Of a stretch of 50,096 bases of DNA, positions 42,843 through 50,096 are shown one piece after another (position 1 is the stretch's first letter; the number at the start of each line of letters is the position of its first letter). A program made the translations under genes and the position numbers. Below the pieces are notes generated by a model. That model was not told the DNA's origin, ran no database searches, and saw nothing but the letters and a program-made list of their open reading frames with translations. The stretch is from Deltaproteobacteria bacterium (GTDB lineage Bacteria > Desulfobacterota > Syntrophia > Syntrophales > Smithellaceae), in assembly GCA_022703375.1 (NCBI GenBank), contig JAKLDS010000012.1, positions 1 to 50,096 of the forward strand, written 5' to 3'.

Positions 42843-43520
42843 ATGGATGAGAAAAAAACAATCAGCCGGACTTTTTTCCTGAAAGTCTGGGGAGACAACG
42901 CCTGCTTTACGCGGCCGGAGATGAAAGTCGAACGCGTCTCTTACGATGTCATGACACCATCGGCTGCCCGGGGTATTCTGGAAGCGATTCTCTGGAAACC
43001 CGCCATTTGCTGGTATGTGGAGCGAATAGACGTTCTTAATCCGGTGAGATGGGAATCTGTCAGGCGAAACGAAGTGGGGGTGCGCATGTCGCCTCGAACA
43101 GACGGGATTTTCATTGAAGACCAGCGTCAGCAGCGGGCGGGGCTGTTTCTGCGGGATGTTGCCTATACTCTTCACGCGCACTTCAGCATGACGCCAAAAG
43201 CAGGTGCAGAGGACAACATCAACAAATTTCAGGAAATGTTTGTGAGGCGCGCGCAGAAAGGTCAGTGCTTTAACCGGCCGTATCTGGGTTGCAGGGAATT
43301 TTCCGCCCATTTCGAACTTATACCAGACGTAGCATCAATTCCCGAACCGGTCAGGGAGACGCGTGAGTTGGGCTGGATGCTCTATGACATGTGCCATGAC
43401 GCATCAGCCGACATTGGCGGACACGTCCATACCTGTACTGACGCCTGTCACCCGTCTTTCTTCCGCGCGCAGCTTTATAATGGTACGATGGACATAAAAA
43501 AGGCGGAGGTGCGATCATGA
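42843..43520 (+). CDS. cas5c: Cas5 (Cas5c/Cas5d), pre-crRNA processing subunit of type I-C Cascade
   Basis: In type I-C there is no Cas6; Cas5 cuts the pre-crRNA and caps its 5' handle. Seen: 225 aa, N-terminal FFLKVWGDNACFTRPEMKVER, VMTPSAARGILEAILWKPA and VRRNEVGVRMSP, which are the RAMP-type family blocks; FNRPYLGCREFSAHF in the middle. AAAGGAGGT lies 6 nt before the ATG. The 3' end overlaps cas8c by 4 nt (ATGA). Confidence 0.93.
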   Translation: MDEKKTISRTFFLKVWGDNACFTRPEMKVERVSYDVMTPSAARGILEAILWKPAICWYVERIDVLNPVRWESVRRNEVGVRMSPRTDGIFIEDQRQQRAGLFLRDVAYTLHAHFSMTPKAGAEDNINKFQEMFVRRAQKGQCFNRPYLGCREFSAHFELIPDVASIPEPVRETRELGWMLYDMCHDASADIGGHVHTCTDACHPSFFRAQLYNGTMDIKKAEVRS

Positions 43521-45280
43521 TTTTACAGGCGCTAAGCCAATATTATCAGCGCATCGCGGCCAATGACGATGGTGTCGCTGTCGAGGGGTTCCAAAAACAG
43601 CCCATTCCCTTTCTCATTGTTCTTGATGAAACAGGACGATTCATTGACATACAAGATACAAGAACAGGCGAGGGTAAAAAGAAAATAGCCAGAGAGTTTA
43701 TCGTTCCAAAGGCGGTAAAAAAAACCAGCGGCATAGCCTCAAATCTTCTTTGGGATGTACCGGCATACGTCTTTGGCATTCCAAAACCTGACACCAAAAA
43801 AGATGAAGCTGCTCTGAAAAAGCGGGCCATTGAACAGCGCCAAGATTTTATAAAAAGAATAAAGGAAGCGTTTCCCAATACGGAATTTGAATCTGGTATC
43901 AGGGCAGTGCTCTCTTTTTTAGAAAAAAGCGATTTTGAACCTGTTTTTAGCCATCTTTCATGGAAAGAAATTTCAGAATCAGGTTCATTGCTGAGTTTTC
44001 AATTGGAGGGGGACACGTGTCTTGTATGTGAAAGACCTGCTGTCGCTGGTGCAATTCAGGACAAGGCAATGGATGAATCAGACAGTAAAAGTATTTGTCT
44101 TGTGACGGGACAAAAAGACGTTCCGTCAATTCTTCATACTGCGATAAAAGGCGTATGGGGCGCTCAAACATCCGGCGCGAATATTGTCTCCTTCAACCTG
44201 GGAGCATTTAGTTCCTACGGTAAGACGCAGGGCAATAACGCACCTGTTGGCGTTAAGACCGAATTTCAATATACGACAGCTCTGAACATACTTTTGAAAA
44301 AGAGGTCTTTGCAACGTCTGCAAGTTGGTGATGCCAGTACCGTCTTCTGGGCCGAAAAGAAGCATAAACTCGAAGATGTGTTTGCCGACATATTTGGCGA
44401 ACCGGCCAAAGTCGACCAGTCTCAGGACATCAAGTCGTTAATTGCCGCGTTGCATGCCCCGCAGATTGGTACAAAACCTGAACTCGATCCGCAAACCAAA
44501 TTTTATGTTCTTGGCTTGGCGCCGAACGCCGCACGAATTGCCGTGCGTTTCTGGTATCAGGACACAGTTCAGCAGGTTCTTGACCACATTGAGCGGCACT
44601 TTGAAGACTGTGCAATTGTTCACGGACCTAACCAACCGGATACGCTATCCATATTTCGTTTACTGGTATCGACGGCGGTGCAGGGAAAATCGGAAAACAT
44701 TCAACCGAATCTTGCAGGCGATATGATGCGATCCATTCTTAACGGAACGCCTTACCCAAAATCTCTTTTGGCGGCTGCTATCAATAGAATCAAAGCAGAA
44801 CAAGCAAGGAAAGATCAAAATGGAAAATCAATTCAAAATGTATCTTATGCACGCGCTTCTTTGATCAAAGCAATGTTGGTGCGTGAAAACAGATACTATC
44901 ATTCAGATCAAAAGGAGGTCAGCATGTCATTGGATATCACAAACAACAATACAGGTTACAGGCTGGGCAGGTTGTTTGCCGTCCTGGAAAAAACACAGGA
45001 AGAGGCAAATCCCGGTCTAAACGCCACCATTCGCGACCGTTTTTATGGAGCAGCATCAAGCACACCTGTGGCGGTCTTCGCGCTTCTCATGAAACTTAAA
45101 AACCATCATATTGATAAATTAGAGAACCGCGGCCGGGCAATTAACTTTGAGAAGTTAATTGGAGAAATCATGTCGGGTATTGAAGAATTCCCGGCTCATC
45201 TATCTTTACAGGATCAGGGACGTTTCGCGGTTGGTTACTACCATCAGCGCCAGGACTTTTTCACAACAAAAGAAAAATAA
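43517..45280 (+). CDS. cas8c: Cas8c (Csd1), large subunit of type I-C Cascade
   Basis: Recognises the PAM and holds the target DNA in the I-C effector. Seen: 587 aa, N-terminal MILQALSQYYQRIA typical of Csd1, a CLVCERPA...KSICLVTGQ segment, and FYVLGLAPNAARIAVRFWYQD in two parts, a well-conserved Csd1 block. The ATG overlaps the cas5 stop (ATGA). The last 118 codons form a second product, Cas11c, started inside the gene (see 44924). Confidence 0.93.
   Translation: MILQALSQYYQRIAANDDGVAVEGFQKQPIPFLIVLDETGRFIDIQDTRTGEGKKKIAREFIVPKAVKKTSGIASNLLWDVPAYVFGIPKPDTKKDEAALKKRAIEQRQDFIKRIKEAFPNTEFESGIRAVLSFLEKSDFEPVFSHLSWKEISESGSLLSFQLEGDTCLVCERPAVAGAIQDKAMDESDSKSICLVTGQKDVPSILHTAIKGVWGAQTSGANIVSFNLGAFSSYGKTQGNNAPVGVKTEFQYTTALNILLKKRSLQRLQVGDASTVFWAEKKHKLEDVFADIFGEPAKVDQSQDIKSLIAALHAPQIGTKPELDPQTKFYVLGLAPNAARIAVRFWYQDTVQQVLDHIERHFEDCAIVHGPNQPDTLSIFRLLVSTAVQGKSENIQPNLAGDMMRSILNGTPYPKSLLAAAINRIKAEQARKDQNGKSIQNVSYARASLIKAMLVRENRYYHSDQKEVSMSLDITNNNTGYRLGRLFAVLEKTQEEANPGLNATIRDRFYGAASSTPVAVFALLMKLKNHHIDKLENRGRAINFEKLIGEIMSGIEEFPAHLSLQDQGRFAVGYYHQRQDFFTTKEK
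44924..45280 (+). CDS. cas11c: Cas11c small subunit translated from an internal start in cas8c
   Basis: An in-frame ATG at codon 470 of cas8c is preceded by an ideal ribosome-binding site, AAAGGAGGT (44911-44919), 4 nt upstream. It yields a 118-aa protein starting MSLDITNNNTGYRLGRLFAV, helical and rich in charged residues. In type I-C systems the small subunit Cas11 is known to be made this way and to line the Cascade belly. The site matches or exceeds those of the annotated cas genes, and its placement inside a coding frame is otherwise unexplained. Confidence 0.8.
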   Translation: MSLDITNNNTGYRLGRLFAVLEKTQEEANPGLNATIRDRFYGAASSTPVAVFALLMKLKNHHIDKLENRGRAINFEKLIGEIMSGIEEFPAHLSLQDQGRFAVGYYHQRQDFFTTKEK

Positions 45281-45316
45281 GAACAATAACTAATCATACC
45301 ACAAGGAGGAAACATC

Positions 45317-46234
45317 ATGACGAATGCAATTCAAAACCGCTATGACTTCGTATTGTTATTTGACGTAAAAGACGGAAATCCCAATGGAGACCCCGACGCA
45401 GGCAATCTTCCCCGTATTGACCCCGAAACGGGAAATGGGTTGGTTACAGATGTGTGCATCAAGAGAAAAGTGAGAAATTATGTGCAGTTGGTTAAAAACG
45501 AGGCTGACAATTATAAAATCTTCATTAAAGAGAAAGCCATTCTTAACAATTTAATAGGTGGTGAATATGAAAAGATCGGCATTGATCTGAATGAAGCACC
45601 AGCAGATAAGCAGAATGGAGACAAAAGAAAGACAAAAGGTGTTGCACAAGGTGGCGAGGTTGCAAAAGGACGCGATTCTATGTGTAATTCATACTATGAT
45701 ATTCGTGCTTTTGGAGCAGTGCTAAGTACAGGTGCAAATGCTGGTCAAGTGCGCGGTCCGGTTCAACTAACTTTTTCAAGAAGTCATGAGCAGGTCGTCC
45801 CTTTAGAACACAGCATAACGCGGATGGCTGTTGCAACCGAGGCCGAAGCAGAAAAACAGTCCGGTGATAACAGGACGATGGGCAGAAAATTTACCGTACC
45901 TTACGCGCTTTATCGCTGCCATGGATTTATATCCGCGCCGCTGGCAGGTCAGACAGGTTTTAGCGAAGATGATTTGAGCGTTTTCTGGGAAGCGCTGTGT
46001 AATATGTTTGAACATGATCATTCCGCCGCACGCGGCCTGATGGCCACAAGAAAATTGATTGTATTCAAACATGATTCTCCAATGGGCAATGTGCCGGCCC
46101 ATAAACTCTTTGATCTTGTTGATATTGAGCGGACTAAAAATAATGACAAGCCTGCCAGAGATTTCAGTGACTATGAAATTAAATTCGATCCTGCAAAAGT
46201 CCCGGCAGGTGTGACGGCGGTAATAAAAGTATGA
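45317..46234 (+). CDS. cas7c: Cas7 (Csd2), backbone subunit of type I-C Cascade
   Basis: Forms the helical filament on crRNA. Seen: 305 aa, N-terminal NRYDFVLLFDVKDGNPNGDPDAGN in two parts with the family signature NPNGDPD, then VTDVCIKRKVRNYV, FGAVLS and GQVRGPVQLTFSRS. AAGGAGG lies 6 nt before the ATG, the strongest site in the operon, in keeping with the high copy number of this subunit. The stop overlaps the start of the four-helix-bundle gene by 4 nt (ATGA). Confidence 0.95.
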   Translation: MTNAIQNRYDFVLLFDVKDGNPNGDPDAGNLPRIDPETGNGLVTDVCIKRKVRNYVQLVKNEADNYKIFIKEKAILNNLIGGEYEKIGIDLNEAPADKQNGDKRKTKGVAQGGEVAKGRDSMCNSYYDIRAFGAVLSTGANAGQVRGPVQLTFSRSHEQVVPLEHSITRMAVATEAEAEKQSGDNRTMGRKFTVPYALYRCHGFISAPLAGQTGFSEDDLSVFWEALCNMFEHDHSAARGLMATRKLIVFKHDSPMGNVPAHKLFDLVDIERTKNNDKPARDFSDYEIKFDPAKVPAGVTAVIKV

Positions 46235-46803
46235 CCACGCCTAAAGAAACTCCCAACCTCATCCCCCCGCATGGCGGGTATCGGGAGCTGAAGTCTTATC
46301 AGATGGCGGAAATTATTTATGATGCCACGGCGGTGTTTTGTGACCGCTTTATTGACAAGCGGTCGCGCACGCATGATCAGATGGTGCAGGCGGCCAGAAG
46401 CGGCAAGCAGAACATTGCCGAAGGGAGCCAGGCATCCGGCACATCCAAGAAAACCGAGCTTAAGCTCGTGGGTGTGGCGCGCGCCTCTCTGGAAGAGCTT
46501 TTGATTGATTTTCAGGATTTTCTCCGGCAGCACAATCTGCCCCTGTGGGGCAAAGAACATCCCAGGGCACGGGAAATCCGCGCCCTGGCCTATAAGTCCG
46601 ATAGGTCCTATTCGACCTATAAGACCTATTTCGAGCAAAGCTCGCAAGAAGTTGCCGCGAATGCGGCGATTTGCCTGATTCATCAGGCAAATTATCTGCT
46701 TGACCAGCAGCTTCAGGCGCTGGAAAAAGAATTTGTGGAAGAAGGTGGTTTTACCGAAAGACTTTACCGGGTTCGCGCACAAGCGCGGAAAACAAAACAA
46801 TAA
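46231..46803 (+). CDS. Four-helix-bundle (S23/IVP-like) protein with C-terminal suffix domain, inside the cas operon
   Basis: 190 aa. Residues 18-102 match the 23S rRNA intervening-sequence protein / Avd-like four-helix-bundle family, including the hallmark SGKQNIAEG (57-65) and LKLVGVARASLEELL. A variable linker (121-133, YKSDRSYSTYKTY) encoded by 9-bp repeats follows, then a helical suffix (about 136-190, AANAAICLIHQANYLLDQQL) as in the four-helix-bundle-suffix proteins. Family members bind nucleic acid; Avd helps the reverse transcriptase of diversity-generating retroelements. The gene is fused into the operon: its ATG overlaps the cas7 stop by 4 nt and cas4 starts 16 nt after its stop. 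It is not a standard I-C gene. Whether it serves crRNA handling or adaptation, or is a passenger, is open. Confidence 0.88.
   Translation: MTTPKETPNLIPPHGGYRELKSYQMAEIIYDATAVFCDRFIDKRSRTHDQMVQAARSGKQNIAEGSQASGTSKKTELKLVGVARASLEELLIDFQDFLRQHNLPLWGKEHPRAREIRALAYKSDRSYSTYKTYFEQSSQEVAANAAICLIHQANYLLDQQLQALEKEFVEEGGFTERLYRVRAQARKTKQ
46591..46630 (+). repeat. 9-bp tandem repeat inside the four-helix-bundle gene
   Basis: Units TATAAGTCC, GATAGGTCC, TATTCGACC and TATAAGACC, then a partial TATT. They encode the Tyr/Ser/Thr-rich linker. Length in multiples of 9 keeps the frame, so copy number can vary without breaking the gene. Confidence 0.7.
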
Positions 46804-46828
46804 GTCCTATAGGACATATATGACCTAT
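46799..46828 (+). repeat. 9-bp tandem repeat spanning the four-helix-bundle stop and cas4 start
   Basis: Units AATAAGTCC, TATAGGACA, TATATGACC and a partial TAT are of the same family as 46591-46630. The TAA stop (46801) lies in the first unit and the cas4 ATG (46820) in the third. Confidence 0.65.
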
Positions 46829-47455
46829 TCTGAAGACGACTTAATTCAGCTTTCTTCACTACAGCATTTTGCTTTTTGCCCGCGGCAGTGCGCGCTGATT
46901 CACATTGAGCAGGTTTGGTCTGAAAATCGCCTGACTGCCGAAGGCCGAATCATGCACGAGCATGTGCATGAAGAAGGCAGCGAATCGCGCGGGGATGTGC
47001 GCATCGAGCGCGGCGTGCCTCTGCGGTCACTGCGCTTGGGCTTGTCAGGCAAAGCTGATGTTGTTGAGTATCACCGGCAGCCCGATGGGACATGGCTGCC
47101 CTTTCCTGTAGAATATAAACATGGCAAGCCGAAGGCTGACGATAGTGACAAGGTGCAGCTTTGCGCGCAGGCGATTTGCTTGGAAGAAATGCTGAATGTG
47201 GGGATTCCCTGTGGCGCGTTGTTTTATGGCAAAACGCGCCGCAGACTGGATGTTGTCTTTGATGAAACGCTAAGGCGGGAAACAGAGGCGGCGGCGAAAG
47301 AAGCGCACACCTTGATTGATGCGGGTGTTACGCCAACGCCGGTTTATTCCAAACGGTGCGAGAGCTGTTCGCTTTTTGCGGAATGCATGCCGAAGACGAT
47401 GCAGAAAAAGCGCACTGTAAATAGTTACCTTAAACGGATGTTGGATGAGGCATGA
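46820..47455 (+). CDS. cas4: Cas4 nuclease (type I-C adaptation)
   Basis: Iron-sulfur RecB-family nuclease that trims prespacers and checks the PAM with Cas1-Cas2. Seen: 211 aa; one N-terminal Cys of the 4Fe-4S site (Cys20 or Cys24 in FCPRQC) and three at the C-terminus (Cys180, Cys183, Cys189 in CESCSLFAEC); nuclease residues Asp80 in GKAD and Glu98-Tyr-Lys100; and the QxxxY-like QLCAQA. Start ATG at 46820 (MTYSEDDLIQLSSLQHFAFC) gives the family N-terminus but lies in the 9-bp repeat and has only a GGACAT-like upstream site. The stop overlaps cas1 by 4 nt. Confidence 0.92.
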   Translation: MTYSEDDLIQLSSLQHFAFCPRQCALIHIEQVWSENRLTAEGRIMHEHVHEEGSESRGDVRIERGVPLRSLRLGLSGKADVVEYHRQPDGTWLPFPVEYKHGKPKADDSDKVQLCAQAICLEEMLNVGIPCGALFYGKTRRRLDVVFDETLRRETEAAAKEAHTLIDAGVTPTPVYSKRCESCSLFAECMPKTMQKKRTVNSYLKRMLDEA

Positions 47456-48483
47456 AAAAACTTCTTAATACATTATATGTGACGACACAGGGCGCTTATC
47501 TTTCCAAAGATGGTGAAACTATAACCGTCAGCGTGGAAAGAGAAGTGCGCCTGCGTCTGCCGATTCATACGCTGGGTGGAATTATCTGTTTCGGGAATGT
47601 TTCGTGCAGCCCTTATCTGATGGGCTTTTGCGCGGAAAACGGCGTTGGTGTCAGTTTTCTGAATGAATATGGACGTTTTCTGGCGCGGGTGCAGGGGCCG
47701 GTCTCAGGCAATGTCTTGCTGCGGCGTGAGCAATATCGTAAAGCCGATGATTTGGAATATTGCGCACAATTAGCGAAATATTTTGTGACCGGCAAGATTG
47801 CCAATTGCCGCACAGTGCTGCAGCGAACTTTGCGTGATCACGCGGATAAAATTGCAGAAGATAAATTACGGCAAACCGTGGATTATCTTGGGCGCTCTCT
47901 CGAATCTCTCAACAGAGAAAGGGTGCTTGATGCTGTCCGCGGAATGGAAGGCGATGCCGCTCATGCTTATTTTGATGTATTCGATCATTTGATAGTTTCA
48001 CAAAAGGAGGATTTTACTTTTCGGGAGAGAAACCGCCGGCCACCGTTGGATAATGTTAATTGTTTGTTGTCCTTCATTTATACATTGGTAATGCATGATA
48101 TACGCGGCGCTTTAGAAAGTGTCGGGCTTGATCCGGCGGTAGGCTTCCTGCATCGCGACCGCCCCGGCAGGCCGAGTCTGGCGTTGGATATGATGGAAGA
48201 GATACGCCCGTTTCTAGCAGACAGGCTGACGCTTTCATTGATTAATATGCGGCGTGTTCAAGGCAAAGGCTTTACTAAGTCTGATACCGGCGCTGTAACA
48301 ATGAATGACGAAACAAGAAAAACAGTTCTTGTTGCCTATCAAGAAAGGAAACAGGAAGAAATAGTCCATCCCTTTATTGATGAAAAAATAAGTATAGACT
48401 TGCTGTTTCATGTGCAGGCTTTATTGCTGGCGAGATATTTAAGGGGTGATCTGGATGGCTATCCGCCTTTTATCTGGAGGTAA
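47452..48483 (+). CDS. cas1: Cas1 integrase (type I-C)
   Basis: Integrates new spacers at the leader end of the array. Seen: 343 aa, start LLNTLYVTTQGAYLSKDGET as in I-C Cas1, an RRPPLDNVNCLLSFIYTLV helix, His in GFLHRDRPGRPSLALD and the metal-binding Asp/Glu in LDMMEEIRP. The ATG overlaps the cas4 stop (ATGA), so the adaptation genes are co-translated. Confidence 0.95.
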   Translation: MKKLLNTLYVTTQGAYLSKDGETITVSVEREVRLRLPIHTLGGIICFGNVSCSPYLMGFCAENGVGVSFLNEYGRFLARVQGPVSGNVLLRREQYRKADDLEYCAQLAKYFVTGKIANCRTVLQRTLRDHADKIAEDKLRQTVDYLGRSLESLNRERVLDAVRGMEGDAAHAYFDVFDHLIVSQKEDFTFRERNRRPPLDNVNCLLSFIYTLVMHDIRGALESVGLDPAVGFLHRDRPGRPSLALDMMEEIRPFLADRLTLSLINMRRVQGKGFTKSDTGAVTMNDETRKTVLVAYQERKQEEIVHPFIDEKISIDLLFHVQALLLARYLRGDLDGYPPFIWR

Positions 48484-48541
48484 ATAGTCCTTCTCCCCTT
48501 TCGGGAGAGGGCAGGTATGCGGGGGTGGAGGTAGAAATATT

Positions 48542-48832
48542 ATGATGGTTCTTGTTAGTTATGATGTTGCAATGCTGGATGAAAGAGGACCAAGGCGTTT
48601 GCGTCGAGTGGCCAAGGCTTGTCAAGATTATGGTCAGCGGGTGCAATATTCTGTGTTTGAATGTATTGTTGATCCTGCACAGTGGACGGTTTTGCGAGAA
48701 CGTCTAATTAAAGAAATAAAGCCTGATGAAGACAGTTTGCGTTTTTATTTTTTAGGTTCTAATTGGCGCAGGCGTGTGGAACATATTGGTGCAAAGGAAA
48801 CGATCGATCAGGAGGGGCCTATTATTGTTTAA
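48542..48832 (+). CDS. cas2: Cas2 (type I-C)
   Basis: Dimeric partner that bridges two Cas1 dimers. Seen: 96 aa, ferredoxin-like fold start MVLVSYDVAM with the conserved Asp, RRLRRVAKACQDYGQRVQYSVFEC and FYFLGSNWRRRVEHIG. GGAGG lies 10 nt before the ATG-ATG start. The 58-bp gap after cas1 contains a small hairpin (CTCCCC-TTTC-GGGAG). The array leader follows directly. Confidence 0.95.
   Translation: MMVLVSYDVAMLDERGPRRLRRVAKACQDYGQRVQYSVFECIVDPAQWTVLRERLIKEIKPDEDSLRFYFLGSNWRRRVEHIGAKETIDQEGPIIV

Positions 48833-50096
<1,264 letters not shown>

Noticed and set aside
46231-46803. Diversity-generating retroelement because of the Avd-like bundle
   Set aside because: No reverse transcriptase, template repeat or adenine-biased variable repeat was seen anywhere in the window.

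Overview
The window looks like a chromosomal segment of a Gram-negative anaerobe, probably a Desulfobacterota (deltaproteobacterial) member close to the syntrophic Syntrophales. This rests on gene content only: lipopolysaccharide precursor genes (hldD, kdsB) and an outer-membrane phospholipase, two acyl-CoA dehydrogenases and an acyl-CoA synthetase, a nickel-pincer lactate racemase homologue, a two-subunit glycine decarboxylase, selA, and several REP-associated tyrosine transposases (RAYTs) with their short palindromic repeats. No rRNA or tRNA gene was seen.

Layout. 1-1.2 kb: a RAYT transposase with inverted ends and extra copies of its terminal repeat. 1.2-2.5 kb: larA homologue. 2.5-9.0 kb (minus strand): a lipid or polyketide cluster made of an active ketosynthase, a catalytically dead ketosynthase partner and an AMP-forming acyl ligase, then a DUF4143 ATPase with its own leaderless promoter, then an acyl-CoA dehydrogenase. 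9.0-11.9 kb: a small Ala-rich protein gene, palindromic repeats and a DEAD-box RNA helicase. 11.9-13.5 kb: a 7TM-PAS-GGDEF diguanylate cyclase. 13.5-23.0 kb (minus strand): glycine cleavage genes (zinc-ribbon gene, gcvT, gcvH, gcvPA, gcvPB) plus lipA, with a moxR-DUF58-DUF4129 membrane module placed between gcvPA and gcvPB. 23.2-26.9 kb: peptide deformylase, a HemW-like radical SAM protein and selA. 27.1-29.6 kb: two multi-pass membrane acyltransferase-like proteins bracketed by REP-like repeats. 29.7-30.4 kb: a second RAYT. 30.4-36.5 kb: rluD, pgeF, hldD, a lipoprotein, kdsB, a PilZ protein and pldA. 36.6-38.5 kb: a Gly-rich RRM protein and a second acyl-CoA dehydrogenase. 38.5-40.4 kb: a second DUF4143 ATPase between two identical 43-bp direct repeats.

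40.6-49.9 kb is a complete type I-C CRISPR-Cas locus: cas3, cas5, cas8c (with an internal start for the Cas11 small subunit), cas7, cas4, cas1, cas2 and an array of 13 identical 32-bp repeats with 12 spacers. A four-helix-bundle (23S rRNA intervening-sequence/Avd-like) gene with a C-terminal suffix domain sits between cas7 and cas4. It overlaps the cas7 stop by 4 nt and ends 16 nt before cas4. A 9-bp tandem repeat lies both inside this gene and at its junction with cas4, where it supplies the stop codon of one gene and the start codon of the other. The array is followed at once by the 3' remnant of another RAYT inside a 15-bp inverted repeat that ends at the window edge.

The main candidate for something undescribed is this extra RNA-binding-type gene in the cas operon. 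Secondary themes are RAYT/REP repeats that supply or abut gene starts (rluD, the HemW-like gene), the ketosynthase/dead-ketosynthase pair, and the shared leaderless promoter geometry of the two DUF4143 ATPases.
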